DNA from: Rhizomys pruinosus
Taxonomy: Eukaryota > Chordata > Mammalia > Rodentia > Spalacidae
NCBI GenBank assembly: GCA_009823505.1
Contig: VZQC01000355.1
Location: 984,638-1,048,637 of the forward strand
Length of the DNA: 64,000 bases
Direction of reading: 5' to 3'
Part shown: positions 1-10,209 of the stretch, in pieces
Layout: every line of letters starts with the position of its first letter
Numbering within the stretch: the first letter of the stretch is position 1
Notes under the pieces: generated by a model
What the model was told of the DNA's origin: nothing
Databases searched by the model: none
Seen by the model: the letters and a program-made list of their open reading frames with translations, nothing else
Translations under genes and position numbers: made by a program

Positions 1-190
1 GAGTGGATAGAGAAAATGTGGTACATCTACACAATGGAGTTCTATGCAGCAGTAAAGAAAGATGACATCATGAGCTTTGCAGGAAAATGGCTGGAGCTAG
101 AGGACATCATGCTGAGTGAAGTAACACAGTCCCAGAAAAACAAACGACAAATGGTATCCCTCATCTGTGGATGCTAGTGCCAATTACCTA
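1..190 (+). mobile_element. L1-type LINE 3' fragment
   Basis: The opening bases (gatagagaaaatgtggtaca ... acaatggagttctatgcagc) match the end of rodent L1/Lx elements: the familiar 'atgtggtacatctacacaatgga' region and 'gagtgaagtaacacagtccc'. It continues off the left edge and carries stops in all frames, so it is a dead fragment. Confidence 0.7.
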
Positions 191-3100
191 GTTGTAAGTA
201 TTTCTTATGCACGGCCCCTTGAGCTTTTGTCCAAAGCAGCTGGGAGTGATGCATATTGGAAACAACAACTACAACAACAGAAAGGACTACATCGAAGAAC
301 TAACTGAAACAGTAACCTGCTCAAAACAGTCAACTTCCTCACGGAGAATATTGAGAAAGACTGAGAAAGAGATGAAAAGCATGTTTGGCAGAATGCATGA
401 GCTCTGGTGAGGTGGGGGAATGGGGGGGATGACACAGTTCTAGATTTGATAAAAAAATTAAAAAAAATAAATTAAAAAAATAAGTAAATAAATAAATAAA
501 AAAGAACTGCAACATATTAAGAAACAGTTGCCGGGCGTGGTGGCACGTCTTTAATCCCAGCACTCAGGAAGAAGAGGCAGGTGGATCTCTGTGAGTTCAA
601 GGCCAGCCTGTCTACAGAGTGAGTTCCAGGATAGCTGGGGCTACAGGGAAACCCCATCTCAAAAAGATCAAAAAAATAAAAAAATAAAAAAAATAAAAGA
701 AACAGTCATAAATGTAATGATTACACAGCCTGAGGTTAAAGGAGAACCCTTTCTCCATGACCGATCGCGACACCAGAATGAATCTATAGAAAGAGGAAAT
801 AAAATCAGAAAATAAGGGGCTGGAGAGATGGCTTAGCAGTTAAGAGCACTGGCTGCTTTTGCAGACGACCCAGGTTTGATTCCCAACACCTACACGGCAG
901 CTAACAACCATCTATAATTCCAGTTCCAGGGGATCCAAAGCCCTTTTCTGACCTCTGTGGTCACTGCACAACATGAGTACACTTACCTACATGCAGGCAA
1001 TACACCCATACACATAAAAAAATACAAAAATAAATAAAATATTAAAAAAAAGAAAATAAGATGCAGAGAAGACCAGTCTCATTCGAGGTGCAGCAAAGAC
1101 CAAGCTGAACACAATTATGCGTAAGTAGAACAATGTATCAAAGTGGTTCTGCAGTAGAGATGGGCTCGGTTAGATTACAGGCCCCAGAGAGAAGGTGGTC
1201 CTTCAGGGAGCTGCTGCTTCCAAGGAGACAGTGGGAGAATAGGATGTGCTAGCGAAGGACAGGGGCTTTGGAGATAGCCAGCTTAGTCCAGACGCAGCTC
1301 TGCCAAGCATCAATTCTCCTGGGACAAACTTCTCTATCTTACATTACCGCTGTTAAGTGAGGCTGACTCTAGTACCTACAGTGTTTTTTTTTTTTTAATT
1401 AATTTTATTATGTGTGTAGGTGTGTGCGTTATGGCACAAGTGTGGCAGTCAGAGGACCACTTTCAGGAATCAGTTCTCTGTCCATTGTGGGACTCAGGAC
1501 TAACCTTGGCTGTCAGGTCTGTACTGCAAGCGCTCCTACCCACTCAGCCATCTCACTGGGCCCACATACAATTTTTCAGGTATTAACTGGGCTATTACAT
1601 ACAATGTACTCATAAGAGTGCCTATAATACTGTACATGCCCAATAAATGTTGAAAGCTCTTAGTATCATAGGCTATGAAACAATATTACCATGTGAAATA
1701 AGTGAGAAAATAAAACACAAGATAAAAAACAAGTATTGGATAATTTCATAAAACAGACACACTGCCAAGCAGTGGGACAAGCTTTAATTCCAGTACTTAG
1801 GAGGCAGAAGGACTGTCCTGCATTTGATACCAGTTTGGGCTCCATAATGAGACTATGTGTCCAAGGGAGAAAGAGGGGGAGGAGATTGGGGGGGAGGGGG
1901 TTGTGGTACTGATAGATGCCTCTTTTTAGAGACCCACTTACTTATTTAGATCGATGTCTTTCCCCTGTTCATGAGCTTCAATCAGCTGCTTAATAACATC
2001 TCCTATAGTCAGCATCATCAGCTCAGCTGGGCTGAGATCTCCTGGAAAAGTAACATCCAGCCATCAAAACCCAACAGGACTAAGATGTATGTGAGTCCCA
2101 TCATTCAGCAAAACTTTTATATTTATGTATTTGTGTACTTCGGAGCAGGAACGCATGCAACAGCATGTGTGTGGAGGTCAGAGGACAACCATGGGGGCTG
2201 GCTCTCTCCTACCACTTGGGTTCTGGGGATGGAACCTGGTTACTCAGGCCTGTGGGAAGTGTGTCCACCTGGTTACTCAGGCCTGGTGGCAAGTGTGTCC
2301 ACCTGGTTACTCAGGCCTGGTGGCAAGTGTGTTCCCCTGGTTACTCAGGCCTGGTGGCAAGTGTGTTCACCTGGTTACTCAGGCCTGGTGGCAAGTGTGT
2401 TCACCTGGTTACTCAGGCCTGGTGGCAAGTGTGTTCCCCTGGTCATTCAGGCCTGGTGGCAAGTGTGTCCACCTGGTTACTCAGGCCTGGTGGCAAGTGT
2501 GTTCCCCTGGTTACTCAGGCCTGGTGGCAAGTGTGTTCCCCTGGTTACTCAGGCCTGGTGGCAAGTGTGTTCCCCTGGTTACTCAGGCCTGGTGGTAAGT
2601 GTGTTCCCCTGGTTACTCAGGCCTGGTGGCAAGTGTGTTCCCCTGGTTACTCAGGCGTGGTGGCAAGTGTGTTCACCTGGTTACTCAGGCCTGGTGGCAA
2701 GTGTGTTCACCTGGTTACTCAGGCCTGGTGGCAAGTGTGTCCACCTGGTTACTCAGGCCTGGTGGCAAGTGTGTCCACCTGGTTACTCAGGCCTGGTGGC
2801 AAGTGTGTTCACCTGGTTACTCAGGCCTGGTGGCAAGTGTGTTCACCTGGTTACTCAGGCGTGGTGGCAAGTGTGTTCACCTGGTTACTCAGGCCTGGTG
2901 GCAAGTGTGTTCCCCTGGCTACTCAGGCCTAATGGCAAGTGTGTTCACCTGGTTACTCAGGCCTGGTGGTAAGTGTGTTCACCTGGTTACTCAGGCCTGG
3001 TGGCAAGTGTGTTCACCTGGTTACTCAGGTCTGGTGATAAGTGTGTCACCTACTGAGCCATCTTGCTGGTTCTCAGTAAGGATTTTAAAATTGTATGTAG

Positions 3101-6100
3101 TAATTTTTCTTCCAAAATCATTTCAAAGACTGTGGGGTACAGCTCAGAGGGCAGAGCTCTTGGCTTCTAAAATCATTTCAAATATACCAAATGAATTGCC
3201 CAAGTTCAGAAGACACTCAATCTCTATTGTTTACGATCTGATCAAATCTTTCATATCTTCAATTTAAAAGAAAAACTGGGCCTTACCTATATGTGGGGAA
3301 AGTTCCCTTTTAGAAGCACAGAACACTGTGAGATTATTACAGACAGATAAAAGACAAAATACGGAAGGAATACTGTAGAAATAAACACAGAGCAAAAGAG
3401 TAATTAAATACCTTGCCTTTAACTCCTGATTAGTAATTCTGAATATCCACAGAATCACAGAGAACATTTAGATGCATTAATTTGATTTTAGCAGAGTGTG
3501 AACTAAAACAGGAACATCTGTCTACACCAAAGATGTTACCAAAGAACCTTGGCTCTTTTCTCATCACACGGTCAGGGCTGGCTTGAACTTGCTCTGTAGT
3601 CCAGTCTGACCCTGAACTTGTCATTTTCCTGCCTCGGCTTCCTGAGTGCTGACAGTGTAGTGTGCACCATCCTGCCTGGCCTACACAGGGATCTGGATGC
3701 ATTTCTAAGACAGTGTCTGTTCTCCAGCATGACCTCCTGGCAAGTGCTGCTCATCCGAAGACACAGCAGATGCTGACAGGCTTCTACGTGATTTTCGGCA
3801 ACCACAATGCACTCATCCAAGCGTGGGCACCAGTCCAAACCAGGACAAACTGAGCCCTTTTCTTCAAGGAAAAACAAAACAAAACAAAACAACAACAAAA
3901 ACAAAAACAACCCCTCAATCTAAAAAGCCCGTATTTTACCAGCTGACAACAGTGGTGTGATGCCAGCAAACAGGCCTCCTGCCTGCTGGTCTGGAAAGAT
4001 AAAAATGTTACCAGGACGTATGGATGAGAAAACCTGGCAGTCGTAGCATCCTTCCGTTTGCTTTAGCCCCATCTGAAACCTCACAATAACACTGCAAGGT
4101 AGATATCGCTATTCTAATTTACAGATATATAAAAAAAAAAAAAAATGGGGCCAGGGCAAGTTAAGAAATCATTGCAAATGGCAGTTAAGTCTCAGACCCA
4201 AGTCTTCACCATTATGTCCAGGCTTTTCTCAGTGTACCACACTGTCAATGAGTTAATGAGGTAAGTAAAACATCAGACCAACTTGAGAGAAAAGTCCATT
4301 CAAGATCAAAGGCTAAATGATTTCAAAACCATGTAGGCCAGCACGTCTAAGGTCTACAAAGGTGCCAGAGGCCAAGTAACAGGTAGACTGGGGGTGAGGT
4401 CGATGTAGAAGAGACAGGAAGAATATCCCTCCCTTCCTCCCTCCGTCCCTCTCTCACAAAACCACAGCAACTATGCTTTCATCTGTGCATGTATAAAACT
4501 TCTGTCTAGGGGCTGGAGAGATGGCTCAGCGGTTAAGAGCGCTGACTGCTCTTGCAGAGGATCCAGGGTTCAATTCCCAGCACCCACATGGTGGCTAAGG
4601 ACCACTTTTGACTCCAGTTCCAAGGGAATCTGATGCCCTCTTCTGACCTCCTCGGCATTGCACGACATGGGTGTACCAACCTACATGCAGACAGTACACT
4701 CATATACATAAAAAAAAAAAAAAACCTTCTGTCTAAGACTTCATTTGGAGGGTAGAGGAGGTTAGGTTGGTAAAAAAGAAAGATTTGAAAATTACTTGAA
4801 TCATATAGAGGAACAAATTTGTAAAAAAAAAGGCTTCATGAGGAAGTGGCCCAGAGTTTTTTTTAAAGAAAGACGAGGACAGGATCAGGATGAAACAGGC
4901 TGGAATAAAGTCAAGTATAAGAACTACTTATTTTGGTCGGGCATGGTGGCGCATGCCTTTAATCCTAGCACTTGGGAGGCAAAGGCAGGTGGATCTCTGT
5001 GAGTTCAAAGCCTGCCTGGTCTACAGAGCGAGTTCCAGGACAGCTGGGGCTATAGGGAGACCCCCCCCCCCCAAATGACTTATTTTAGTGAAAGGAGATC
5101 TGTCTAACTTGAATACAGGCTGTCTGAACTGGGCTCAGGAACAACAGGCACAGAGTACACTGGCCACTAGGCAAAGACATTCAACAGAACACAAAAAGAC
5201 AGTGGAGAATTTATATTCTCAATTCTGGAAATAAAAAGATGAAAAGTAGTTTTTAAAAAGTGAGATTATCCATATAAAGGACAAGTCAGAAAGAAGGTAA
5301 AAAGCATATAATTCATCTGGATGCTAAACAAAAGGCTTTTGAAATATACACTTAAACCCTACAAGTGCAAAGACCTGAGTTCAAATCCCTAGCCCCCATG
5401 TTAAAAGTCAGGTATGACAACAAGTGCTCCAGTAACCCTAGAATGTGTGTAAGAGGGGGACACAAGAGGGTGGGGCCGGGATACATGAGAACACAGGACT
5501 GTGAGAGGAAGATGCCTGGGGCTTGCCTAGCTCCAAGTGAGAGATCCTATCTGAAGGAAATAGGGCAGACTGTGATAGGAGCAGAACATGACAATCCTGC
5601 CCTGGTCTCCATGTACAGGCCATGTACACCCATACACACATATGTATATAACACACACACACACCGATAAAACTCAAACAAAACCTTTAACATGACAGGT
5701 ACCACCTCCAACTCCTAACCAACAAATCTCACAGGTGGATGTAAGAATTACCTAAAATAATGTCTCTGAGACCAAACATACTCTTCAAATATTGATGAAA
5801 GTAGACTAGGAGGAGAGTGAGTGGAATGAGAGGAAATAAACAATTTTTAATTTTATGTGTGAGTGTATTATTGCCTGCATGTGCATAAGTGCACCCATGT
5901 TGTGGAGTGCCCACAGAGGACAGAAGAGGATGTCAGACCCCTCAGAAGTGAATACAGACACCATGACTGCTGGGATTCGAACCCAGGCCTTCTGCAAAAA
6001 ACCGCCAGTGCTCTTCTGCCAAGCTAAGAGCTTTTTAAGTAAGCTTTTTAAGTAAGAGCTAATGGGTTGGGGGCAGCCAAAGCCAAAGGAGTACAGTTGT

Positions 6101-7150
6101 CTAGCCTGATCAACTAAGAAAGACAAAGTTACAGAGCAATAGGGACAAATTCATCTGGGGCATGTTGAGTTTGATGTGACAAATATCCAAAGGCCATACT
6201 TGGAAAGGTGCTTGATTATCTGAGGGTCACAGGCACAGCCTGACCAATCAGTTCCACACTAAGTGTAAATTTAGGCTGAGTTACTTAACTGAATTGCAGC
6301 TTCTCTATCCCTAAAATGGAGATGGTGGCCTAGTACAGCCTGAATCGACAGCAGCTATTATTCTGACAACGAACTGCATTATCAGACCAACAGCTCAAGC
6401 AAATGTACACAGATAAGAATAAAATCTATGACAAATACTGAAAATCTGACTTCCTTCTGTTGAAAAAAACACCTACAGAATTGCTCCAGGCTAACTCAGG
6501 AGGTCAAAGAAATGGGAGTAAGTTCATGGTCTTTTTGAGAGGTTCTCCCTATGAGACCAGGCTGGCCTTGAACTCTCAGAGATCCGCCTGCCTCTGTCTC
6601 CCAGCCCTAGTTTAAGACTTTAAAACAGCATCTCAAATAAACACGTCCTCAAACTGTTACCAACTGTAGTCAGATGGGGTGTTAAATCCTGCATCATGTT
6701 AAGTCCTCGGAAAGCCCATCTCCATTCACGAAACCGTATACACCGAAGGCACAAGGACTACCCAAGCAAGGGCACTTCCAGGATGGTTAGCGGAGCACCT
6801 CGGTGAAGGCCGAGGCAGCGATGCACTTCAGCCCGCCCAACCCCGGCTGGCGGGGTCCCGACCAGGTAGCAGATACCCCCGGAAAGGTGGGGTAGACCGT
6901 CAGCGCTGGGCACCATCCCTTCCCTTGTTCCTCTCATCCCCTTTATTTATTTATTTTTTTCACCTTTCCGCTTCTGCCTCATCTCTGTTGTCGTAGCTCG
7001 AAATCCTCCACGTTACTGTAGCTCAGACCAGGTAGAAAGTTAACAGCCGTAAAGCAACCAAGAACTGTCGTAAAACGGCGCCAACTGCGCCGTAAAGCGT
7101 TTCCCAGAAGAAGGCGCAGGCAGCCCCACCCAGTCCAGGAGTCGGGGAGG
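1..7150 (-). CDS. Elp3: Elp3, 5' part of gene (Elongator complex catalytic subunit), minus strand
   Basis: Gene-level entry for the two coding exons found: 6964-6982 and 1942-2041. Joined, they read [16 protein letters not shown] and continue through a conserved helix to DIDLNK, the N-terminus of ELP3 as I know it. Elp3 is the radical-SAM/acetyltransferase subunit of Elongator, which modifies wobble uridine (cm5U-type) in tRNA and was first linked to transcription elongation and histone acetylation. Only about 40 N-terminal residues are here. The radical-SAM cysteines and the GNAT domain must be encoded left of position 1. I searched 1-1941 on the minus strand for the next exon, which should begin with sequence for VKTKTAAKYGL, and did not see it. 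The 5' limit at about 7150 is a guess, because no transcript evidence is available. In human, ELP3 and NUGGC are also neighbours in opposite orientation, which supports both identifications. Confidence 0.93.
530..700 (+). mobile_element. B1 SINE
   Basis: Typical B1: starts gccgggcgtggtggcacg, has tttaatcccagcactcagg and a tail of A-rich sequence (aaaaagatcaaaaaaa). Confidence 0.9.
815..1060 (+). mobile_element. B2 SINE
   Basis: Starts ggggctggagagatggctta, has a tRNA-like B box (caggtttgattcccaacacc) and ends in an A-rich tail with aaataaaatatt. B2 elements are RNA polymerase III transcripts spread by L1. Confidence 0.9.
1388..1575 (-). mobile_element. Diverged B2-type SINE
   Basis: A reversed, older tRNA-derived SINE: T-rich start at 1383-1410, gtcagaggaccactttcagg in the middle, and cactcagccatctcactggg at the end (reverse of the B2 5' end). 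Confidence 0.6.
1942..2041 (-). CDS. Elp3: Elp3 coding exon 2
   Basis: A 100-nt exon on the minus strand. The acceptor is CAG (2044-2042) after a pyrimidine-rich TTTTC stretch, and the donor is a perfect GTAAGT (1941-1936). It encodes [20 protein letters not shown] followed by [13 protein letters not shown] and two bases of a lysine codon. This is the conserved helical N-terminal segment of Elp3, ahead of the radical-SAM domain. A 34-bp minisatellite lies about 200 bp upstream of the exon, in the intron. Confidence 0.93.
2110..3085 (-). mobile_element. B2/B3-type SINE split by an internal minisatellite
   Basis: The left part (2110-2240: gtgtggaggtcagaggacaa, ctggggatggaacctgg) and the right part (3040-3075: ctactgagccatcttgctgg) are the two halves of one reversed SINE. 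The segment between them has been amplified into the 34-bp array listed separately. Confidence 0.65.
2237..3053. repeat. 34-bp minisatellite, about 24 copies, in Elp3 intron
   Basis: Unit of 34 bp containing ggttactcaggcctggtggc and then aagtgtgtt with c/a variation. Copies run head to tail with a few point variants (gcgtggtgg, ggtcattcagg, gtgtccacc). Because 34 is not a multiple of 3 and the unit has no stop, all three plus frames stay open across it, producing false ORFs of up to 333 codons. It lies about 0.2 kb from Elp3 coding exon 2. Confidence 0.95.
3575..3690 (-). mobile_element. B1-like fragment, reversed
   Basis: Contains gcctcggcttcctgagtgct and 'gcttgaacttgctctgtagt', the reverse of a diverged B1/B4-type SINE. 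Confidence 0.5.
4075..4255 (+). mobile_element. MIR SINE fragment
   Basis: The order of parts matches the ancient mammalian MIR family: ctcacaataacactgcaagg, a 'tagatatcgctattctaatttacagat'-like block, gggcaagttaagaaatcatt, and gtctcagacccaagtcttc. It is interrupted by a poly-A run at 4131-4145. Confidence 0.6.
4508..4728 (+). mobile_element. B2 SINE
   Basis: Starts ggggctggagagatggctca, has a ggttaagagcgctgactgct core and ends in cataaaaaaa at 4708-4725. Confidence 0.92.
4935..5075 (+). mobile_element. B1 SINE
   Basis: tcgggcatggtggcgcatgc, aatcctagcacttgggaggc and gagttccaggacagctgggg are the B1 landmarks. The tail has become a poly-C stretch (5062-5072). Confidence 0.9.
5840..6045 (-). 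mobile_element. B2-type SINE, reversed
   Basis: Reversed B2: tttttaattttatgtgtgag at the A-tail end, cacagaggacagaagaggat and gggattcgaacccaggcctt in the body. The 5' end is truncated near 6045. Confidence 0.75.
6525..6612 (-). mobile_element. B1 fragment, reversed
   Basis: Short reversed B1: gaccaggctggccttgaact then agatccgcctgcctctgtct. Confidence 0.8.
6964..6982 (-). CDS. Elp3: Elp3 coding exon 1 (start codon, MRQKRKG)
   Basis: On the minus strand the ATG is at 6982-6980, followed by codons for R-Q-K-R-K and one base of the next codon (19 coding nt). The donor is GT at 6963-6962. The split codon is completed by GA at the start of the exon at 2041, giving glycine. The basic MRQKRKG start is typical of vertebrate ELP3. 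The exon continues upstream as 5' UTR in a CpG-containing region. The intron to the next exon is about 4.9 kb. Confidence 0.93.
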
Positions 7151-7200
7151 GGTTCTGCATTTTGGTTCTGTGGCTGGTTAGAGGATTTGGCTGCTAGGTT
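6983..7200 (-). promoter_or_regulatory. Elp3: Probable Elp3 promoter and 5' UTR, small CpG-containing region
   Basis: The DNA just upstream of the Elp3 ATG is unusually rich in CpG for this window (7010-7130), has no TATA box in a useful place, and fits a housekeeping promoter. It has a GC-rich palindrome core (GGCGCC at 7077-7082) inside a perfect 7-bp inverted repeat, ACGGCGC/GCGCCGT (7075-7081 and 7087-7093). It also has three occurrences of a CGTAAA word (7048-7053, 7069-7074, 7091-7096). The GGCGCC core resembles E2F-type sites, but that is only suggestive. The exact start site cannot be read from sequence. Confidence 0.6.
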
Positions 7201-7239
7201 ACACAAAGCTGAACCCAGGGAAGGTGGGAATGGGACAGA

Positions 7240-7465
7240 ACTTCCTTTAATTAATTGTATTTATCTTTATTTTGTATGTATGAGCGTATTGCCTGCATGC
7301 CCCTGACGTGCACTGACAGTGGAGGTCAGAAGAGGGCGTCAGATCCCCTGGATCTGGAGTCACAAGACCGTTGTTAGCCGCCATGTGGATGCAGGGAACT
7401 GAACCTGGGTCCTTTGCAAGAACATCCAGTGCTTTTCACCCCTGAGCCATCTCTCCGATCCCTTA
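7240..7465 (-). mobile_element. B2-type SINE, reversed
   Basis: tgagcgtattgcctgcatgc, gaggtcagaagagggcgtca, and ccctgagccatctctccgat mark a reversed B2. It begins about 40 bp upstream of the Elp3 CpG region and bounds it. Confidence 0.85.
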
Positions 7466-7494
7466 AAAACAATTTATTTTAAAATTTAGGAACA

Positions 7495-7735
7495 GGGGCT
7501 GGAGAGATGGCCTAGTGGTTAAGAGCGCCGACTGCTCTTGCAGAGGACCCGGGTTCGATCCCCGGCACCCACATGGCGGCTGAGAACCGTCTTTAACTGT
7601 AGTTCCAGGGGAATCTGACACCCTCTTCTGACCTCCGCAGCCTTGCACGACACGGGTGCACAAACCTACATGCAGACAGTACATTCAGAAACATACGAAA
7701 ATAAATAAATATAATTAAAAAAAATAAAATTTAGG
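7495..7735 (+). mobile_element. B2 SINE, well preserved
   Basis: gggctggagagatggcctag, gagcgccgactgctcttgca and a near-perfect B box (gggttcgatccccgg, 7552-7566). The tail is aaataaataaatataatt. It is high in CpG for a SINE, so it is probably young. Confidence 0.93.
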
Positions 7736-8339
7736 AACAGAACTTATTTAAAGAAGTTGTGCCCCCCCCCCAAAAAAAAATGTTGTTCCAAGAAGTTTGA
7801 GTGAGGGAGTAATGCAACCAGAATTTTAAGGGCCAAAGCTCAGGCTCTGGGAGCCCTACCTCCACCTCTTCCTGGCAAGGCTTGGCCACTGGTCTCCAGT
7901 ACAGGGCAATTAAAGAGATTAATATTAGTGTGTTGGGCGCGGAGTATTCTTTCTATATGGCCACATTGGGAGGAAGATAAATGGACCCGTGATACCTTCC
8001 CCAAGTCGGTCTTTGGGGTGCTGACGTGAGCTTTAGTTTTAAAACATTATAGAATTGAGGTCAAGGGGCAAGAGGTTTGTTTGTATAAGCAGTCCTGGTC
8101 AAGATGTGGTCTGGTTGATCATTGTCTCAGTTCCTGTTCTGCAAGGTGGTCAGAGTCCTTGCTGCCTTTGCTTGATGGGATCAAGCTGGCTTGTACATGA
8201 TGCTCATTGCTGATCCAGGGTGCAACCTCTTGGAAATGGTCCCCATAAAAATGGTCCTTATCTGAGTAGGGTAGTCTGAGGTTGTGTTCTTCCTGGAATC
8301 AACGTGGCCAGTTAGGACGATGATTTATTTTTGTGCTTT

Positions 8340-8880
8340 CAGCCAAAGTAAAGGAAACAGACACAAAAGGAAGCCAGAGTTGCCAGGCCTTTACTCTGAG
8401 TATGGTTACTTCATGGGAAGCAAGGAGTCAATGCTCTTAAGCAAAAGCAGCTTCTAAGTTCCTATTTTAACAATGTGAGTATAGGGTCTGTGAAATAGTG
8501 TTCCTATGACTTTAAAAACATGTTTGGCAAATTAAGCAGTAACCTTGAGCATGAATGCCTGGACGGCCTTGTCTCATGAGAAAGTTTTTGCAAGAAGGCT
8601 TGCTGAGGAGTTATCTCCGGAATGCCAGTGCTCCCTTAGTTTCTCAGGAGACACTGTTCTCTCAGGAAGGCATATTATGGCAGTAATGGTGTCTTGCTCA
8701 TGTTTCACTGAACTACATTCCGGCCACTTTATTCATCATTCTATAACTATTCATCTGCGACTCTAACGAGTATGAGTATAAAAGCAGAGCTCTCTGTCTT
8801 TAGTGCTCGCGTGTGGATGAAGAAATAAAGCAAAGACATAAAACTGATCCAGCCCCCTTGTTCTCGTTTTTCAGAGCCGT
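8340..8880 (+). mobile_element. Possible solo LTR
   Basis: The stretch has an LTR-like order: a TATA box (tataaaagcagagctct, from 8776), a start-site-like CT-rich region, aataaagc (polyadenylation signal at about 8823), and a U5-like end rich in T before 8875. No inverted TG...CA ends or target-site duplications could be fixed, and there are no retroviral genes nearby. It could also be a chance promoter-like stretch. Confidence 0.35.
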
Positions 8881-9079
8881 GTAATCTTTTAGGTCCTGTG
8901 GCCACTGGCAGCCACATGTGAGCATTAGTAGTCTCTGAATGGGGGCTTAGGAGCTCAGAAGTGTCACAGCCAGGAAAACTGAATGGGAGCCTGCCACCCC
9001 ATGACTGTGAACCCCCCTAAAGTGACGAAGGCTAAGTTCTGACTTTCTGAAAGATGTCTGATAAAAGCAAGTAACAAGG

Positions 9080-9235
9080 CAGGTGTCATGGTGCATGCCT
9101 TTAATCCCAGCACTCAGGAGGCAGAGGCAAGCGGTTCTCTGTGAGTTCAAGACCAGCCTGGTCTACAGAGCGAGTTCCAGGCCAGCTGGGACTAAAGGGA
9201 GACCCTGTCTCAAAAATACCAAAAAAAAAAAAAAC
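9080..9235 (+). mobile_element. B1 SINE
   Basis: aggtgtcatggtgcatgcct, aatcccagcactcaggaggc and gggagaccctgtctcaaaaa. The A-rich tail leads into the ambiguous N junction at 9259. Confidence 0.9.
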
Positions 9236-9236
9236 A

Positions 9237-9302
9237 AAAAAAGGCAAGTCTGCTCTTGNAAAAAAAAAAAAAAAAAAAAAAAGGCAAGTCTGCTCTTGCA
9301 GG
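9237..9302. other. Ambiguous base flanked by a repeated segment (probable assembly junction)
   Basis: The N at 9259 is followed by about 22 A bases. The bases aaggcaagtctgctcttg occur both just before the N (9241-9258) and just after the A run (9282-9299). This pattern fits a poorly resolved join rather than biology. Confidence 0.7.
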
Positions 9303-9326
9303 CTTTCAGGCCCGTTGGTCCTCTGG

Positions 9327-9450
9327 GTCTCATATGAATGACACACCTCCATTTATTAACCATGATGGTCTCATATGAATGACACACCTCCATTTATTAA
9401 CCATGACGGTCTCATATGGATGACACACCTCCATTTATTGACCATGATGG
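9327..9450. repeat. 41-bp tandem triplication
   Basis: Three head-to-tail copies of a 41-bp unit beginning gtctcatatgaatgacacac, with 2-3 changes in the third copy (gga for gaa, ttg for tta). Confidence 0.95.
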
Positions 9451-9564
9451 AAACTGTGGGTATCTCAGCAAAGAAACATAAGTGCACAAAATTTCACAGA
9501 AGCGGAATACAGGACTTGGAATGACTTTTCTTGTTTTTTAAATCGGAGATTTAAAGTCATAATG

Positions 9565-9710
9565 TTAGCTGGCATGGTGGTGCATGTCTCTAATCCCAGT
9601 ATTTGGGAGGCAGAGGCAGGTAGATCTCTGTGAGATTGAGGCCAGCCTGGTCTACATAGTGAGTTCCAGGCCAGGTGGGGCTACAGGGATACTATGTCTA
9701 AAAAGTAAAT
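9565..9710 (+). mobile_element. B1 SINE
   Basis: gctggcatggtggtgcatgt, aggcagaggcaggtagatct and gagttccaggccaggtgggg. Confidence 0.9.
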
Positions 9711-10209
9711 AATAATTTCAAAAAGTCATTAATAAAAGTCAGAATATGTGATGTCACTAGTTCCTCACTTTCCACTAGAGTTGAAGTAGTTCCATTGTGT
9801 GTGTGTGTGTGTGACCACACTGAAACTGTCCTGGTCAAGCTTTGTGATTTTTCTGTGTACCATATTTAGTGGTACTTGTCTGTCTGTTCTTTAATGCCCT
9901 CCATAAAAATATTTTAGGATAAGGGACCCTAGTCTTGATTTTTCTTCTATTCTCTTTTCCTCTTTCTTGTGGATTCCTTTGTCTCACCTCAAAACATTGG
10001 TTTTCAGTAGAAGTCATTTGGTCTTGTGTCTCCCAAGATGATCTCCAGAGTACCAGAGTTTTAAATGCTGTATCTCTGCTCCCAGATTTATATTCCAACC
10101 CAGTATCTCCCCTGTTTGACATATTGGTATCTTATATACACCTCATATTTAACATGTTTGAAACAGAAATCCATTTGACTCCTAAATCTGTCCTTTCCAC
10201 ATTCTTTAT

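Noticed and set aside
1..1941. Elp3 coding exon 3
   Set aside because: I looked on the minus strand for the VKTKTAAKYGL segment and found none, so it must lie left of the window.
1971..2972. A 333-codon plus-strand ORF and two shorter ones in other frames
   Set aside because: They run through the 34-bp minisatellite, whose unit has no stop in any frame. All three frames are open, there is no codon bias or family likeness, and the real Elp3 exon is on the opposite strand.
2237..3053. CRISPR-like regularly spaced repeats
   Set aside because: The units are contiguous with no unique spacers, and the host is a rodent. They are minisatellites, as are those at 22962, 32703, 41725 and 61085.
7495..7735. 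tRNA gene from the B-box-like gggttcgatcccc
   Set aside because: This is the polymerase III promoter of a B2 SINE. The A and B boxes lack a full cloverleaf or anticodon arm context, and the SINE continues to an A tail.
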